64,000 nt of DNA. It comes from Paramecium octaurelia. Its lineage: Eukaryota > Ciliophora > Oligohymenophorea > Peniculida > Parameciidae. This document shows, piece after piece, positions 25,667-36,927 of this stretch (position 1 is the first letter of the stretch; each line of letters begins with the position of its first letter). The translations under genes and the position numbers were made by a program. Location: NCBI GenBank assembly GCA_905182995.1, contig CAJJDP010000022.1, positions 128,986-192,985 of the forward strand. Direction: 5' to 3'. The notes under the pieces were generated by a model. That model did no database searches, had not been told where the DNA came from, and saw nothing but the letters and a program-made list of their open reading frames with translations.

Positions 25667-27155
25667 TCAAATAAGCTCAACTTCAAATGATTATGTCTAG
25701 CCATTATACACTAATAATGCTGGAAAGACATCTGATTCATTCTCCTGTTATTAGATATCCCTAATTTAATAGCTTAATTCATTACTTCCTTGCCAATTTT
25801 AGTCCAATCAATTTACAAGTGATATTGTTCATAGATTTTTGTGTGGAATTAATTTTGATTGGTTGCATGTAACTATGATGATTCAAAACATTGACATTCA
25901 TGGAGAGAGGATGGATTCTTTTAGTGTTGGGTAACCAACTGGAAATTGATAAAGTTTGGCATTTTTCATTTTTTAAATCTTATGTATTGAACAATACCAT
26001 TTAATCCCCGAAAGTCAAAAAATTATCATATTTCAAATATGATTGCATTACTTCTTGAATGTTTTTGGGGTCTTACATGAATTTTGGTTTAGAGAGATCG
26101 TAACAAAAGTATAGTAGATTATTTTTATTGGTATCTTAAATCTCCTCCTAATTCACCATTAGAACTTATTTATTATTAATAAAATAATGAAATAATGTAT
26201 TATGTAACAATCGATCCAAATTATGCTCTAAAATGCAGGTTTATTTAATTGAATAAAAGACTTTATCTAAAATATTTTATTACACAATACTTACTTCCAA
26301 GCATGATAAGATCGTTCATTTTACCCTAACCTTTAATGTCATGTTCGATTTCGATTAATCTGGCTGGGCCATCAATTCTTAAGTTAGAATGCTACTTTAT
26401 TTGGAATTAGGTTTCCTAATTATTTTATGGTGTAAAAATTTATTAAAATTCTCCTTTGTAGAGTGATGAGACATTCTATCTTAAATATAGGAAATATATC
26501 TCTTTCTCAAAAAAGATAATCTATTGTAAAACTCCATGAGTATTAATCTAAATTTTTTATCTTATTTTAGTATTTGTTACATCCAACAAATTTAATTCTA
26601 CCTTGAGTTTGTACAAATGATAAAATAGTACTAATTTGTTGTTTAAAACTGCCATTAAAATAGGTATTTGTTATTATTCTGAGAAATTTGAGAGGCAATT
26701 TATATATTTTTAATTTCTCTAATATATTCAATAAATTATACTTATAAAGCAAGTTCTTAAATACGCTCTAAGGTAATGGGTTTTTTTTCTATCATATTTT
26801 TATAAAAGTTTTATTATAATAAATGCACTTCATTTGTTGAACTTATAATGTCTTATGTATAATTCCTTCTTTTCATAAAATAAAGTGCTTTGTTCTTAGC
26901 CTCATAAACTATTTATCTCTCGTTTTTTAATTCAATTTAACTTAATAGATTGTCATCTTGTTGTATGATATCTTAACTTAAGTTTTCTATTTTTTGAGCT
27001 TTACAAATGGGACAAATGCCTTTAATCATTTGTTACTCTGATAGATCTTATTGATTAAATTGGCATCCTTTATCTATATGGAAATAAGGAACTCTTAATT
27101 CTTTTAATGTTGCTTGGGAAAAGTTTAATTTAATGTGATAATTCTTATCAAGCAT
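25667..27155 (-). CDS. CxxC-containing protein, unknown (weak ATG14/UVRAG resemblance)
   Basis: The start at 27155 gives MLDKNYHIKLNF, then VPYFHIDKGCQFNQ and a CPICK motif near residue 50, followed by a helical, coiled-coil-like stretch. Further on, RLIEIEHDIKGQGKMNDL is clearly coding, and YEQYHLQIDWTKIGKEVMNQ lies near the end. The N-terminal Cys pair, central coiled coil and C-terminal domain recall ATG14/UVRAG subunits of PI3-kinase complexes, but the match is weak. Several tiny introns are needed and I did not resolve them all. The proposed stop at 25667 uses a 29-nt intron near the end. Boundaries are approximate; two genes cannot be excluded. Confidence 0.5.
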
Positions 27156-27476
27156 TCTTAGATTTCTAATATTTTTATTTGATAATAGCACAACATAAAA
27201 TCCTCAAATTCTATTATTAAAATTTAAATATTTTGATATATCTAAATGATAAACATACTTGATTAAATAAATTTCAAATAGTGAACTATATACACAGGAT
27301 ATAGAACAGTATTTATAATCAAATTTTTTTTGCTCTCATTACTCGACTTATCGAAAAAATTTGTGATTGTTCTACAAAAAAAGAATGCCTTGTTGCTAAA
27401 TATCAAATATTTAATTGATTATTTATTTGCTATTTAAAGATTAAGTGTGTAGAATAGAATAAAATAAAAAAATCAT
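27156..27476. other. Intergenic, AT-rich
   Basis: 321 bp between two minus-strand genes. No gene or RNA is seen; it must hold the promoter of the CxxC-protein gene and the 3' end of the Cache-receptor gene. Confidence 0.55.
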
Positions 27477-29058
27477 TCAGAAACAGCAATCTTGTATTAC
27501 TAATTGCTTTATAATCAAGTCTTACAAATTAAGGGTCCCTTCCATTTATACATCATTTTGCAACTTCAAATAAAGATTTCTAAATTTTTTGCTCTTTTTA
27601 ATGTATTTCCATCTATTAAGCGGGTATTTAAATGCTTCAAATAAATGACAAGTTGTAGATTTAGTTTAATTCATTGTAATGTGGATTAATCTATTAAATG
27701 ATTATTGTAAATCACACAGTAGGGATGAACTTGTCAACAATGAAAATTTATGTTTTTTCTTAAGTACATTTTTTCTATTAAGACTCTCCTTAAATAATTA
27801 CTAAGAAGTGTAATTAATGATCCTTATTATGGGATTGAATAGAAAAATTACTACACAGGAGGTAATGATAAGAGATGAAAGCATATAAAGAATGAAACCT
27901 AAAATAGTTGCTATAAATATTTTGTTTAATTCTTCTTTGAAAGTTTTAAACATATTCTCAAATTCCATTTGATATTTACTTAATTTGCTCTACCTAATGT
28001 TTTTAAATATATTTTTACATAATTAAAATCAATCCTGCCTCTTTTATATTTTTTGTGCTTATAAGTTCTTCTTCTTATTCGGAATAGGTTTTTCTACATA
28101 AATAGCCATAATCCTTCCATACAGCAGAATTGCAATTACTTTAGGTTTCTTTGCCTTCTGCCTAATTCAATATTTACTAAAAGTCTTCATAATCCAAACT
28201 AGTGATGTTCTAGTCATATATATTTGAATTTTCGGTCACATTCAAAGAACTTAGTAATATTCTACCTTTTGGATTAATTATGGTAAAACTAACTTAATCG
28301 TCTGAATAATTAAATTAGCTGAAATTGACATGAGAAGCTATCACTCCATCCAAGGACTTGTTAATGTTTAATAAACTTTTGGTTTAAGCTATCATTAATA
28401 ATTTCCAAGTCCAATGTATGTGAGGTTCGCTAAAATAAGTGTAATCATTATTATTATGCTAAGCAACTTGTTCTAAATGTTGCACATACCATATCCTCTC
28501 TTGAGGATTGTAATCTGGTGATAAAAAGAATCCAGGCCAAACTGTGAAAAAATGGATATCATTCGATGAGGCAGTCATAATATCAAAATCCTAATCTAAC
28601 ATGATCACAGACTAAGTCAAAAATGCACAAAGATCCTTGAGATTGTATAGGATTTAGTTGGATTTTGTTTCTTTATAGATCATATAACAAAAAGAAGCAC
28701 TGTAAGCATAGTCATCCATTAACGTTAAATCATTAAGGCATGGTATGGGTTATTAAAAAGTGCTTTAATTGATTTACTGAGTCATTTAATACAGAGCGTT
28801 TACCTTGACAATCTATTATTGACTTCTAAATAAAGTTTATTTCACACGATGGATATTATGTGACATCATTACGTTTGTCCATTTTCCAAATTACTTTTGA
28901 AATACATGTTCTGATGTTTCCATATAAAACTCAGAAATGTAATACATAAAGGAATAAGTTGAAAGGGCAATTAAGCCAATAGTAAAAATGGAGATAACGA
29001 ATTATATCATGCATATTTGAGTTCTTAAATGCCAATCTTTCCAAAATTATTTGATCAT
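27477..29058 (-). CDS. Two-TM receptor with Cache-like sensor domain, 518 aa
   Basis: Read from ATG at 29058 to TGA at 27477-27479, with one 25-nt intron at 27994-28018. A first membrane helix (ICMIQFVISIFTIGLIALS) lies near residues 15-35. About 300 residues of presumed extracellular domain follow with a Cache signature: FFLSPDYNPQERIWYVQHL, then TYFSEPHIHW, INPKGRILLSS and SLDGVIASHVNF. A second membrane helix (ATILGFILYMLSSLIITSCV) follows, then about 110 residues of basic cytosolic tail ending in DCCF. No kinase, cyclase or HAMP domain is present after the second helix. The output partner is therefore unknown. The neighbour just upstream on the same strand is an ankyrin-AGC kinase. Confidence 0.8.
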
Positions 29059-29276
29059 TGTATTAAAAAATTTATAAAAATTTCTTTACAAATAATTATG
29101 TTAGATTTGCAAATAATAACTAATTTACTTTACTCAATATTAACAAAGGGTGCATTCAAAATATCCGATTTTTTATAACTTTTAATTTACTATTATGCTA
29201 ATCTTTAGAAAATTCTGGATGATTTTTATATTTATAATTTATAAATAATCGTAATAAGTAATGCAAACACAAATAT

Positions 29277-31360
29277 TCAATTTTCAAAAAAAGTCCAATC
29301 CTCTAATTTATTTTTTGTACTAATCTTGCTAAAAGTAATTTTTCTTGGGCCTTGTGGCTTATGAAAAATGAGAGGTTTAGGAGGTTGTAATTTTTTATTA
29401 TAACAATCCTGCCAATCAATATCATTGAACCATGGATGATTCTTAATTTCCTTAGCATCCTCCTTACATCCTAAGCGTTTCTTAGGATCTCTAATTAGTA
29501 ATTTAATTATAATATCCTTTGCTTCTTAACTTAAAAATTTTGGTATTCTTAAAGGAGCTTTCCTAATATTTTCTTTGAGCACTTCCTTCTCAGAATCATA
29601 GTAAGGAGGAGCTCCAACGAGTAATTCATAAATTAGTATCCCCAACATGTACCAATCAACTTATCTGCCATGACCCTTTTTCATTAGCATTTCTGGAGCT
29701 AAATAGGCTAAAGTCCCACAAAAAGATTGATTCAAAATTTCCTCATCTATGCCTGATTTGGAAAGTCCAAAATCAGTCAATAAAGCGTGGCCATCAGAGT
29801 CTAAAACAACATTTTCAGGTTTCAGGTCTCTGAATATAATTCCTTAAGAATGTAATGCTTCAAGAGCCAAAGTAATTTCTGCAGCAAATATCTTAACAAC
29901 TGCTTCAGGAAATGAGCTCAATAACTCCAGATGAGTTGCTAAATCTCCTCCTGAACATAGGTCCATTACAAGGTATAAATGATCGGAAGTTTAAAAAGCC
30001 CAATTTAACTTTACTATAAACGGATGGTTCATCATTTTTAATACATCTTTTTCAATTTAAGCCGACTTCATAATATTAGATGTATTAATATCTTCCTTTT
30101 TTAAAATCTTCATAGCATACTATTTTTTTGGCAATTATCCAATTTTTTCAACTAAATAGACTTCACCAAACCCCCCTTCACCTAATTTTTAATAAAATTA
30201 GAATGATTGTGGTCCTATCCTATTTTATTCCATTTCTGAAAGGGCACTTAAGTTGTTTCCCTTGATTGGAACTCTATAAAATGAAGCAGCAAGATTAACA
30301 ATCTTATTCCAGGTAGATCTAGCGTCACTTACAATAATCGAGACTCTTTAATCATTATTAGGTTCTGCAATGTTAACTGATGGTTTCTTAGATCGTTTCT
30401 AAGTTAGCTTTAATATTCTTTCAACGTGATCCCTCCTGCTATTCTGCAATATTAAATTTTATTCCTTTATTACTGTTCGAGTATAAGTAAAGTTGTTTAA
30501 AGATATTCCATATCTGTTGAAAACCTCAACTATGTTAATATCTGAAGCCAACTCTATAGGAGATAAGTTTTGGTTATTTTTTGATTCATGATTGGCATTT
30601 TTCTCTAATAAAATTTAACAAACTTTTTCATTTCCATATTTTGAAGCTATGTGTAAAGGAGTATTTAAGTCTGAGTCTTGCTCATCTAAATTAGCCCCAT
30701 AATTTATCAACATTTCGCAAATTTCATAGTTATTCTTTATAGACGCTATATGCAATGGAGATTTTTTATCTAAAGATAACTACCTTGGGTTTGCCTCTTT
30801 ATTTAGTAAGAATTCCACTATCTCTAAATTGTTTTACTAACAAGCAAAGTGCAGTGGAGTCCAATCATCATAATCTCTACATATGTAATCAATATATACT
30901 TAATGTTAATATCAATGTAGACATCAGATTATCTAAGTAATTCAAAGACTTTATCCTTGTCATTATGCTGCACATACTAGAGTAATTAATCACTAATCTC
31001 CCTACTTTACTTCCAATAATTTTTCCAAGCCACTTCCTTTAAATCGAAAACTGGAACTTCCAAATTTTCCAAATTCCTACAATCAATCTAAAGTCCAGTG
31101 TCTTTATTTAAAATCAAGAACTAGCGATTATCTTCACTAATTTTATCCGCTGGCCATGGTATATCTTTTGAGTATGCTTTTTAAAATGCATCATAACATT
31201 CTTGTGAAAATCTAATTAGAATTCAATATTACTATTAGATATTTGGAATAGCAAATTCATTCTATTCAACTAAATCGAACTCATCTAATGATTCCGATAC
31301 TTGATGAAACCTTTTTAATTTTTGCTAGAGTTAATTTCACATCATTACTTCTTTAGACAT
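29277..31360 (-). CDS. AGC-type Ser/Thr protein kinase with N-terminal ankyrin repeats, 671 aa
   Basis: The N-terminal part has about four ankyrin repeats ([49 protein letters not shown]). The kinase domain begins near residue 350: [11 protein letters not shown] glycine loop, YAMKIL lysine, catalytic loop [20 protein letters not shown], the [11 protein letters not shown] activation segment and [21 protein letters not shown]-terminal AGC tail ends DWTFFEN, resembling the hydrophobic motif of PKA/PKG/S6K kinases. All catalytic residues are present, so it should be active. Introns are 31325-31348, 31212-31232 and 30877-30899; the first two contain in-frame TGA. ATG is at 31360 and TGA at 29277-29279. 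Confidence 0.93.
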
Positions 31361-31546
31361 TATGATAATATATTAAATTTCAAGAGAAATAAAGTTATTT
31401 AATTTTAATTTGTTATTCAAATTCGAAACTTATGAATTACCAAATTTATATTTTCATGAATATTTGCTCATAATTAAGGGACAATTGTTGAAAGTGAAAA
31501 CAATATATAAATAACTAGATGAATTTTGCAATAAAACATATATAAT

Positions 31547-34283
31547 TCAATTTTATTAATCCTATATTTTAGTAGTTAATCCTTTGGCAGTAGAGCGAGC
31601 AGCCATCTAATTAAAATTAAATTGATACATTTTATGAAGCCATCATTACAGATTTCTAAGATGGACTTGTAGTCATCCTACCAAGGGCATCTTATTGGGA
31701 CTTTCTCTTCAAATCCTCAATTTCTCTTTATTTAGATGCTACCTCATCAAACTTTTTATTTAATTATTATTCCATATTGCTTAATTGTCTATTTTTAGTT
31801 TCCATATCATCATTCCTAATAATTAAATATCAATTTTTACAATCTCTAAATTTCCCTCTTCTATTTAATGACTAACTCGCTGTTCTAAGTATCTCTTTGC
31901 TCAATTTCCTTTAATTAATTCAATGTTCTTTGTTACTCTCTTTTCAAGTTCTCTAATTCTGTGCTCATATTATCATTTTCTTTTTTCTTGCTGACTAACT
32001 ATTATTGAATGTCTTAGAAATTTGATTTGTATGATGATAATTCATCTTACAAGTGATATATTTCCTTACTATTTGCTTATTATTAAGTTTCCAATTTATT
32101 GATTAATTATTCTTGATCCATCGATTTATTTTTATATTGTTCTGCTTCCTTTTTCATTTAATCATAGTCAGACAAAGGAACATTATTTTATTTAAATTAC
32201 CTTTTCCACTAGTCCATCTCTTAAATCTTAGCCTCTCTATCTTATCTAGTTTCCTCTAATTCATCATTTAGTTCGTTTACATCTTTGGTTAATTTTTAAT
32301 TTTAAGCATATTGATCTTCAAGTTAATTTTAAAGTTCTGCAATCTATGTTTCACTGTTCATTAATTATTCTTCATTTTGAAGAATAGTTTATTAGTTCTC
32401 TTCAATTTATTTATTAAAGCTAACAATTTGTTCCTATTGTTTTCTTATTTATTCAGTAGTTGTAATAGTTAATGATTTTAAATCCTTCTCTAGTTTTTCT
32501 CTCTCTACAGACAGTTTCTGAATTTAACATTATTATTAATAATTTTGTTCATCAAGTTCTTAGATTCGAGATCTTTACTATGACAACTTTTCAAAGATAA
32601 TTTTGATTTATTATTCTAATTCATTTTTCTCATTGACAAATTAAACTCTTTAGCTTTCTAAAATATCATCTCTCTCTCTGACATCACTTGATAATCTATC
32701 AACTTCCACTTAATATTCTTTTAATTTTTGTTACAAATCAGACATCTAATTCTTTTATATTCTAAGAGTAGTTTAGTTATAGGTTTTTTCTTTGTTCAAT
32801 TGAATACTTAAATTTTCAGACATCGTTGATTTTTGTAACAATTCTTATCTTGTTTCTTCTAGTTATTATGATAAGGTATAATTCTACTCTTCAATTCCAG
32901 CAATTTTTACCTATAAGGATTTAACATTAGATTCACTCATAAGTTTTTCTTATAACTATTTGAAACTTTAATTTTAATGCTCGTTCTCCATTCTTTCAAT
33001 TTCTTAAGTCAATTCAGCGATCCTTTATTCATTCAATTATTGCACTTATTGGAATTCTTGTTCTTTTTATCTCAATATTCCTTTGCTCCTTTCCATCATT
33101 CTTTATTCAAAATCACCTCTTGTTTATTTGAAATCATCTAATTGAGACTTATATAATTGCAATGCCTACTCAGTCTGAAGCAAGCGTTGTTGGAGGATAA
33201 TACATTATTCAGATGATTAATTTGTATTAAATGATAAGTCTTTTATTTTTTTGTCCTTTTCAGTCAAGTCTTATTCTTGCTATTGATTTGTATGGGACAA
33301 CCGTGCAATTTCTTTCTATTAGACTTGGTTAATTGATTTTAATTCTTATAGCTATTTCCAAATATCCTGATTTTGTTATGTTAAGTTTTGAATGGATTAC
33401 TCATGTTGTTAATACAATTTGGTCGTTTGTTCCTCAGCCTATTGATCTTTGCTTTGAACTATATTGGTAATACTCTCCTCATATTGTTTTTCCAATCTAA
33501 TGTATTTCTCTTTTGAAATATCTAAATCAGTAGTCACTCTGCTGAGTTCGATTTGAAGTTATTCTATTTTTTTCAAGAGGAGCTATTCTTATAATTCTTT
33601 GTCAGCTATAATCTACTTTTCAATGTTGGATTATTTCTGTAGTAATTCGATCTATTGTTTCTACTCACTTATTTTAATTAACAATTCTTAAATTTGTTAT
33701 TTACAATCTAAAAGTTATTCCTATGTCTATTTTTCCAAATGTTCATTTTCTTTCAATCTCTCGGTCTGCAATCTAGTAAAGCTATCATATTGTTGCTTTT
33801 GATCTTGTAATTTTTAATTCATTTCTATTATGTACTTATTCATTAATGACTGTTAGAGCTATTCATATTATTCTCTAAATTTAAACGCAAATGTATTACT
33901 TGAGGTTTTCAAGGGAAGATTGATATTATTTATTCTATTGGGTTAACTTCTACTTGTTGAGTTCGTTCTCTTGGAGTTTAAATTATAGATCTCCCTTTAG
34001 CAATTCATTCTCTTTCAAAAGTCTAAGATACTCATTGTCTTGTGTTTCCTTCATCTGATTCTGAAGGTGTAGGTTCTTATTTGCCTTTTCTAGTTCCAAG
34101 AGGGTCTCATCCAGTTAGGACTACAATTCTACGATTACGATCAGGATTGTTACTTGCGTTTATCTTATCCATTTGCAATAGTTTCTCCTTATACTTTAGA
34201 TCTTGTAATTTGAGGGTCTATTCAGATTGCATACGAGTTCTTGACAAAGGAGACACAGAAGGTCTATTTGGTGAATGATCCAT
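31547..34283 (-). CDS. Long coiled-coil protein, 879 aa
   Basis: Almost the entire protein is continuous heptad-type sequence rich in Gln, Glu, Lys and Leu (for example RLEKQYEESITNIVQSKDQ). It has a short Ser/Pro-rich head, DHSPNRPSVSPLSRTRMQ, and a tail with SPSQKSVMMASQNMAARST. Four introns give an exact reading frame: 34129-34153, 33875-33899, 31816-31840 and 31607-31628. ATG is at 34283 and TGA at 31547-31549. Such proteins are commonly basal-body, ciliary or Golgi scaffolds; nothing in the sequence decides which. Heavy TAA/TAG use for Gln fragments it under the standard code. Confidence 0.88.
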
Positions 34284-34549
34284 ACGGTTAAAATATTTTG
34301 AAAATTATCGTAAAAAATGTATATGGAAAATTGATATAAGTCTTATACACAATTACTTAATAAGTGGAATTAGACATCATCATAAGTAGATATTAATTAA
34401 TCTAATTTTAGATAATAACTCAATTATTGGTTAGGAATATCCAAATATCCACGAGCATTTTACTCGAGATTTGTCAATTTATTTTAATAATAATAAGCTT
34501 TTCACTTATGTAATTATAATCAATATAGAATAAAATCGAATGGGGCCTA

Positions 34550-35299
34550 TCACATCGAATTCAACAACTTCTATTCAAGTAATTTGATTGTCTCGATCTA
34601 TAAATAATTTATTGATATAAATACATATTATTTAATTTATTGCTCTTGACTTTAAATTATTTTACTAGTTTGTTCTTCTACTAAGAGTCTATTTTTTTTC
34701 TCTTCGGCCAACTATTTCTGCAATTAGGCATCAACATGGATGGAAGGGTGATAATAATTAGAGGAGGAGTTTAGTTCTGAGGATAAGATTTTGATTAGGT
34801 TATCGCAATTATCGTTCAGTTGATTTTGCCATTGTTGGAGAAGGCCAGAGTTTATTTATGTTAATTTTTTATGGGTCATTTGTTCTCCAATGAATCTTAG
34901 ATTTTTGAGAATTTTGTTGATTTAATCATCTCTAGGACTTCTCAATGTAATACTCACATCTCCAAGATCATCACTAGTGTCTGGATTCTTTTATTTGGCT
35001 TACTGAATATTTTGAGAAACATTGTTGCTTTCTAATTTAGACAATTAGGAGAGAGTATTAAAATGATATTTGGTTTTAAATGGAGTTGCTTTATTAGGAG
35101 AGTTTGGAGTTTCTGCTCTAAATGTTTGGAATTCACAGGTTGTTTTAGATATCTTGTGTTGTTGAAATTTCTATTTTGCTTTTGTTGAAAGCAGTTAAGA
35201 AATGATGGAGCTCTGTTTAGAGAACATTCCAATGGACACTTTCTGATTGTAGATACAGCCAGATTTGGATGTTTTGCTTGAGGTTTTGCTGCTTAACAT
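34550..35299 (-). CDS. Unknown Ser/Gln-rich protein with C-terminal coiled coil, about 249 aa
   Basis: Read from ATG at 35299 to TGA at 34550-34552. The first half is Ser/Thr/Lys-rich (MLSSKTSSKTSKSG) and probably disordered. The second half is helical, with QINKILKNLRFIGEQM and a Gln/Glu-rich coiled coil near the end. A possible 27-nt intron (GTA...TAG) lies near residue 220. It is a multiple of three without in-frame TGA, so the protein is 249 or 240 residues depending on splicing. The start lies 40 bp after the XAP5 stop on the same strand. No family is recognised. Confidence 0.7.
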
Positions 35300-35339
35300 A
35301 TTAATATTTATATTTTGTTGTTTTAATTGTTGTAAAATG

Positions 35340-36342
35340 TCATAAGTATTTGTTGATTTCTACATTCTCCCATTTTGAACATGGATAAATATGTTTGATT
35401 TTTTCATATCTGAATTTCTCAATGATTTTGCATATGGTGGAATTCTCAACCTCTACTTCGTATTCCTATCCTTTTGCTTAAACCTAATTAAATCCAATTT
35501 AAGCTTAAAAGTAATACCTTTCTGCGATCAAATGAAAAGATTAGAGTACCAGATCTGTTCTTGACTTTATGGGCAATTAGATCATAAAAGCTGAGTTTAT
35601 GAGGCAATATCATTCCATTGGCAACTATGATCAAATCTTCTGGACTAAACTCAGTTAGCTAATATTCCATAATGACAACACACATACAAAGCCAAAATCT
35701 CTAATGATCTCTCTTCTAGCCATTTCTAGGAATTCCAAGATCGTCATCTTCTTTTTGATTCTCAAAGATTTGGAACCTGTTGAAGCATCCCAGTATTGAA
35801 ATTGAATATCAATGAGAGAATCCTTTTACGATTCGACTTCCTTCTGGTATTACTCTAAACATAAGGTATCCAATACATACCTGCCAATTGTCTGGTCATC
35901 TCTTCGATTTTTCGTTCTCTGTTCATATCTGGTAAATAAGTGGTATCTACGTGTTCGTTTTTCCCATAACTCTTCTAGAGACTACCCTCATCATCTAAAT
36001 CAAAGGACAATAATGTAGTCTTCTTCTGATATTCTTCTTTTCGCTTTTATTTGAGTTCCAATTTTCTTTTCGTTTCCTCCTCCTGTTTTTGTTTCATGTC
36101 CTACATCACAAGATTATCAATATTCTCCCTCTTTCTCTTGAATTCCTCACGAGTAACCAGACCAACTGTTTTTTGTTTAAATTCATCTTCCAAAAAGTCT
36201 TTATTTGATTAACCAAAACGCTCCTAATCACAGAGATTTCAATTCTCCTTACTTTCATGTTGGTTGGGGCTCTCTTCAACGACATCATTTCTTAGTCCTT
36301 TTTCAACTTCTCAATTTCATTAATGTCAATGTCTTTATACAT
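35340..36342 (-). CDS. XAP5: XAP5/FAM50 family nuclear protein, 294 aa
   Basis: XAP5 proteins (FAM50A/B in animals) are nuclear factors linked to RNA splicing and transcription; in green algae XAP5 controls cilium genes. The conserved C-terminal domain is clear: IQFQYWDASTGSKSLRIKKK, TILEFLEMAR, PEDLIIVANGMILPHKLSFY, FDLIAHKVKNRSG-like sequence, and KHIYPCSKWENVEINKYL at the end. The N-terminal half is a basic coiled coil (MKQKQEEETKRKLELKQKRK). Four introns restore the frame: 36224-36252, 35855-35880, 35659-35687 and 35484-35517. The last (34 nt) is among the longest here. ATG is at 36342 and TGA at 35340-35342. Length is near the family's 330. Confidence 0.93.
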
Positions 36343-36360
36343 TTAATATTTATATATAAA

Positions 36361-36920
36361 TCAGTGATTAATACAATGTTTAGTAGGCAACCCCATAGAT
36401 AATAATTGAATACATTATTAACATTTAGATTTGCCTCCCTTATTCTCCTTTTGCAAAGTGTTTTTTACTACTCTAACGGGTGAACCTTTCTTCTTCTTAG
36501 TGCCCAATTACTATCTCACTTCAGCCTTTATCTGATGAATGTTGACTCTAGTTAATGGTTATGAAATTACATTTCAAGTGCCTTATGACTAGGCTTCAAT
36601 TTGGCATTCTTCTCAATTTCCTTGGTCTTTTATTCAAATCGTATTCTTGCCTTTACTTCATTCAGATCCTCTTGAGTGAACAATTGCGATTGCACTTTGA
36701 TATTCTCCGTTTGCTGTTTGTTATCTTCTATTTATGAAAATCTTCTTGTCATTAGTGATCGTTTACTAGACTATGTGTATCGAGCCCAACGATCAATGGT
36801 CTTGCATTCTTCCATGCTGTTATCCTATGGTTATTGCTTCTACAGTAGTTCATCAAAATCATTGAGAATAGCATTCAAGGAGAGCATACTTTGTTTCTCC
36901 GTTATAATTTTCTTATTCAT
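36361..36920 (-). CDS. Small basic protein, unknown, 178 aa
   Basis: ATG is at 36920 and TGA at 36361-36363, with one 23-nt intron at 36548-36570. The sequence is charged and mostly helical, with DFDELLQKQQPQDNS, LNEVKARIRFEQKTKEIEKN and a Lys-rich part KKKKGSPVRVV. The C-terminus after GGKSKC has about 20 residues of weaker character because no TGA occurs earlier. The start codon is only 7 bp from the divergent start of the next gene, and the stop is 18 bp before the XAP5 start. The family is unknown. Confidence 0.7.
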
Positions 36921-36927
36921 TAATTAA

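Noticed and set aside
34042-34278. Plus-strand frame of 78 codons
   Set aside because: Antisense of the coiled-coil gene 31547-34283, whose heptad pattern and introns make the minus strand the coding one.
36555-36927. Plus-strand hydrophobic frames that look like membrane proteins
   Set aside because: They are antisense to the charged 178-residue minus-strand protein; antisense of Lys/Glu-rich coding DNA gives Phe/Leu-rich frames.
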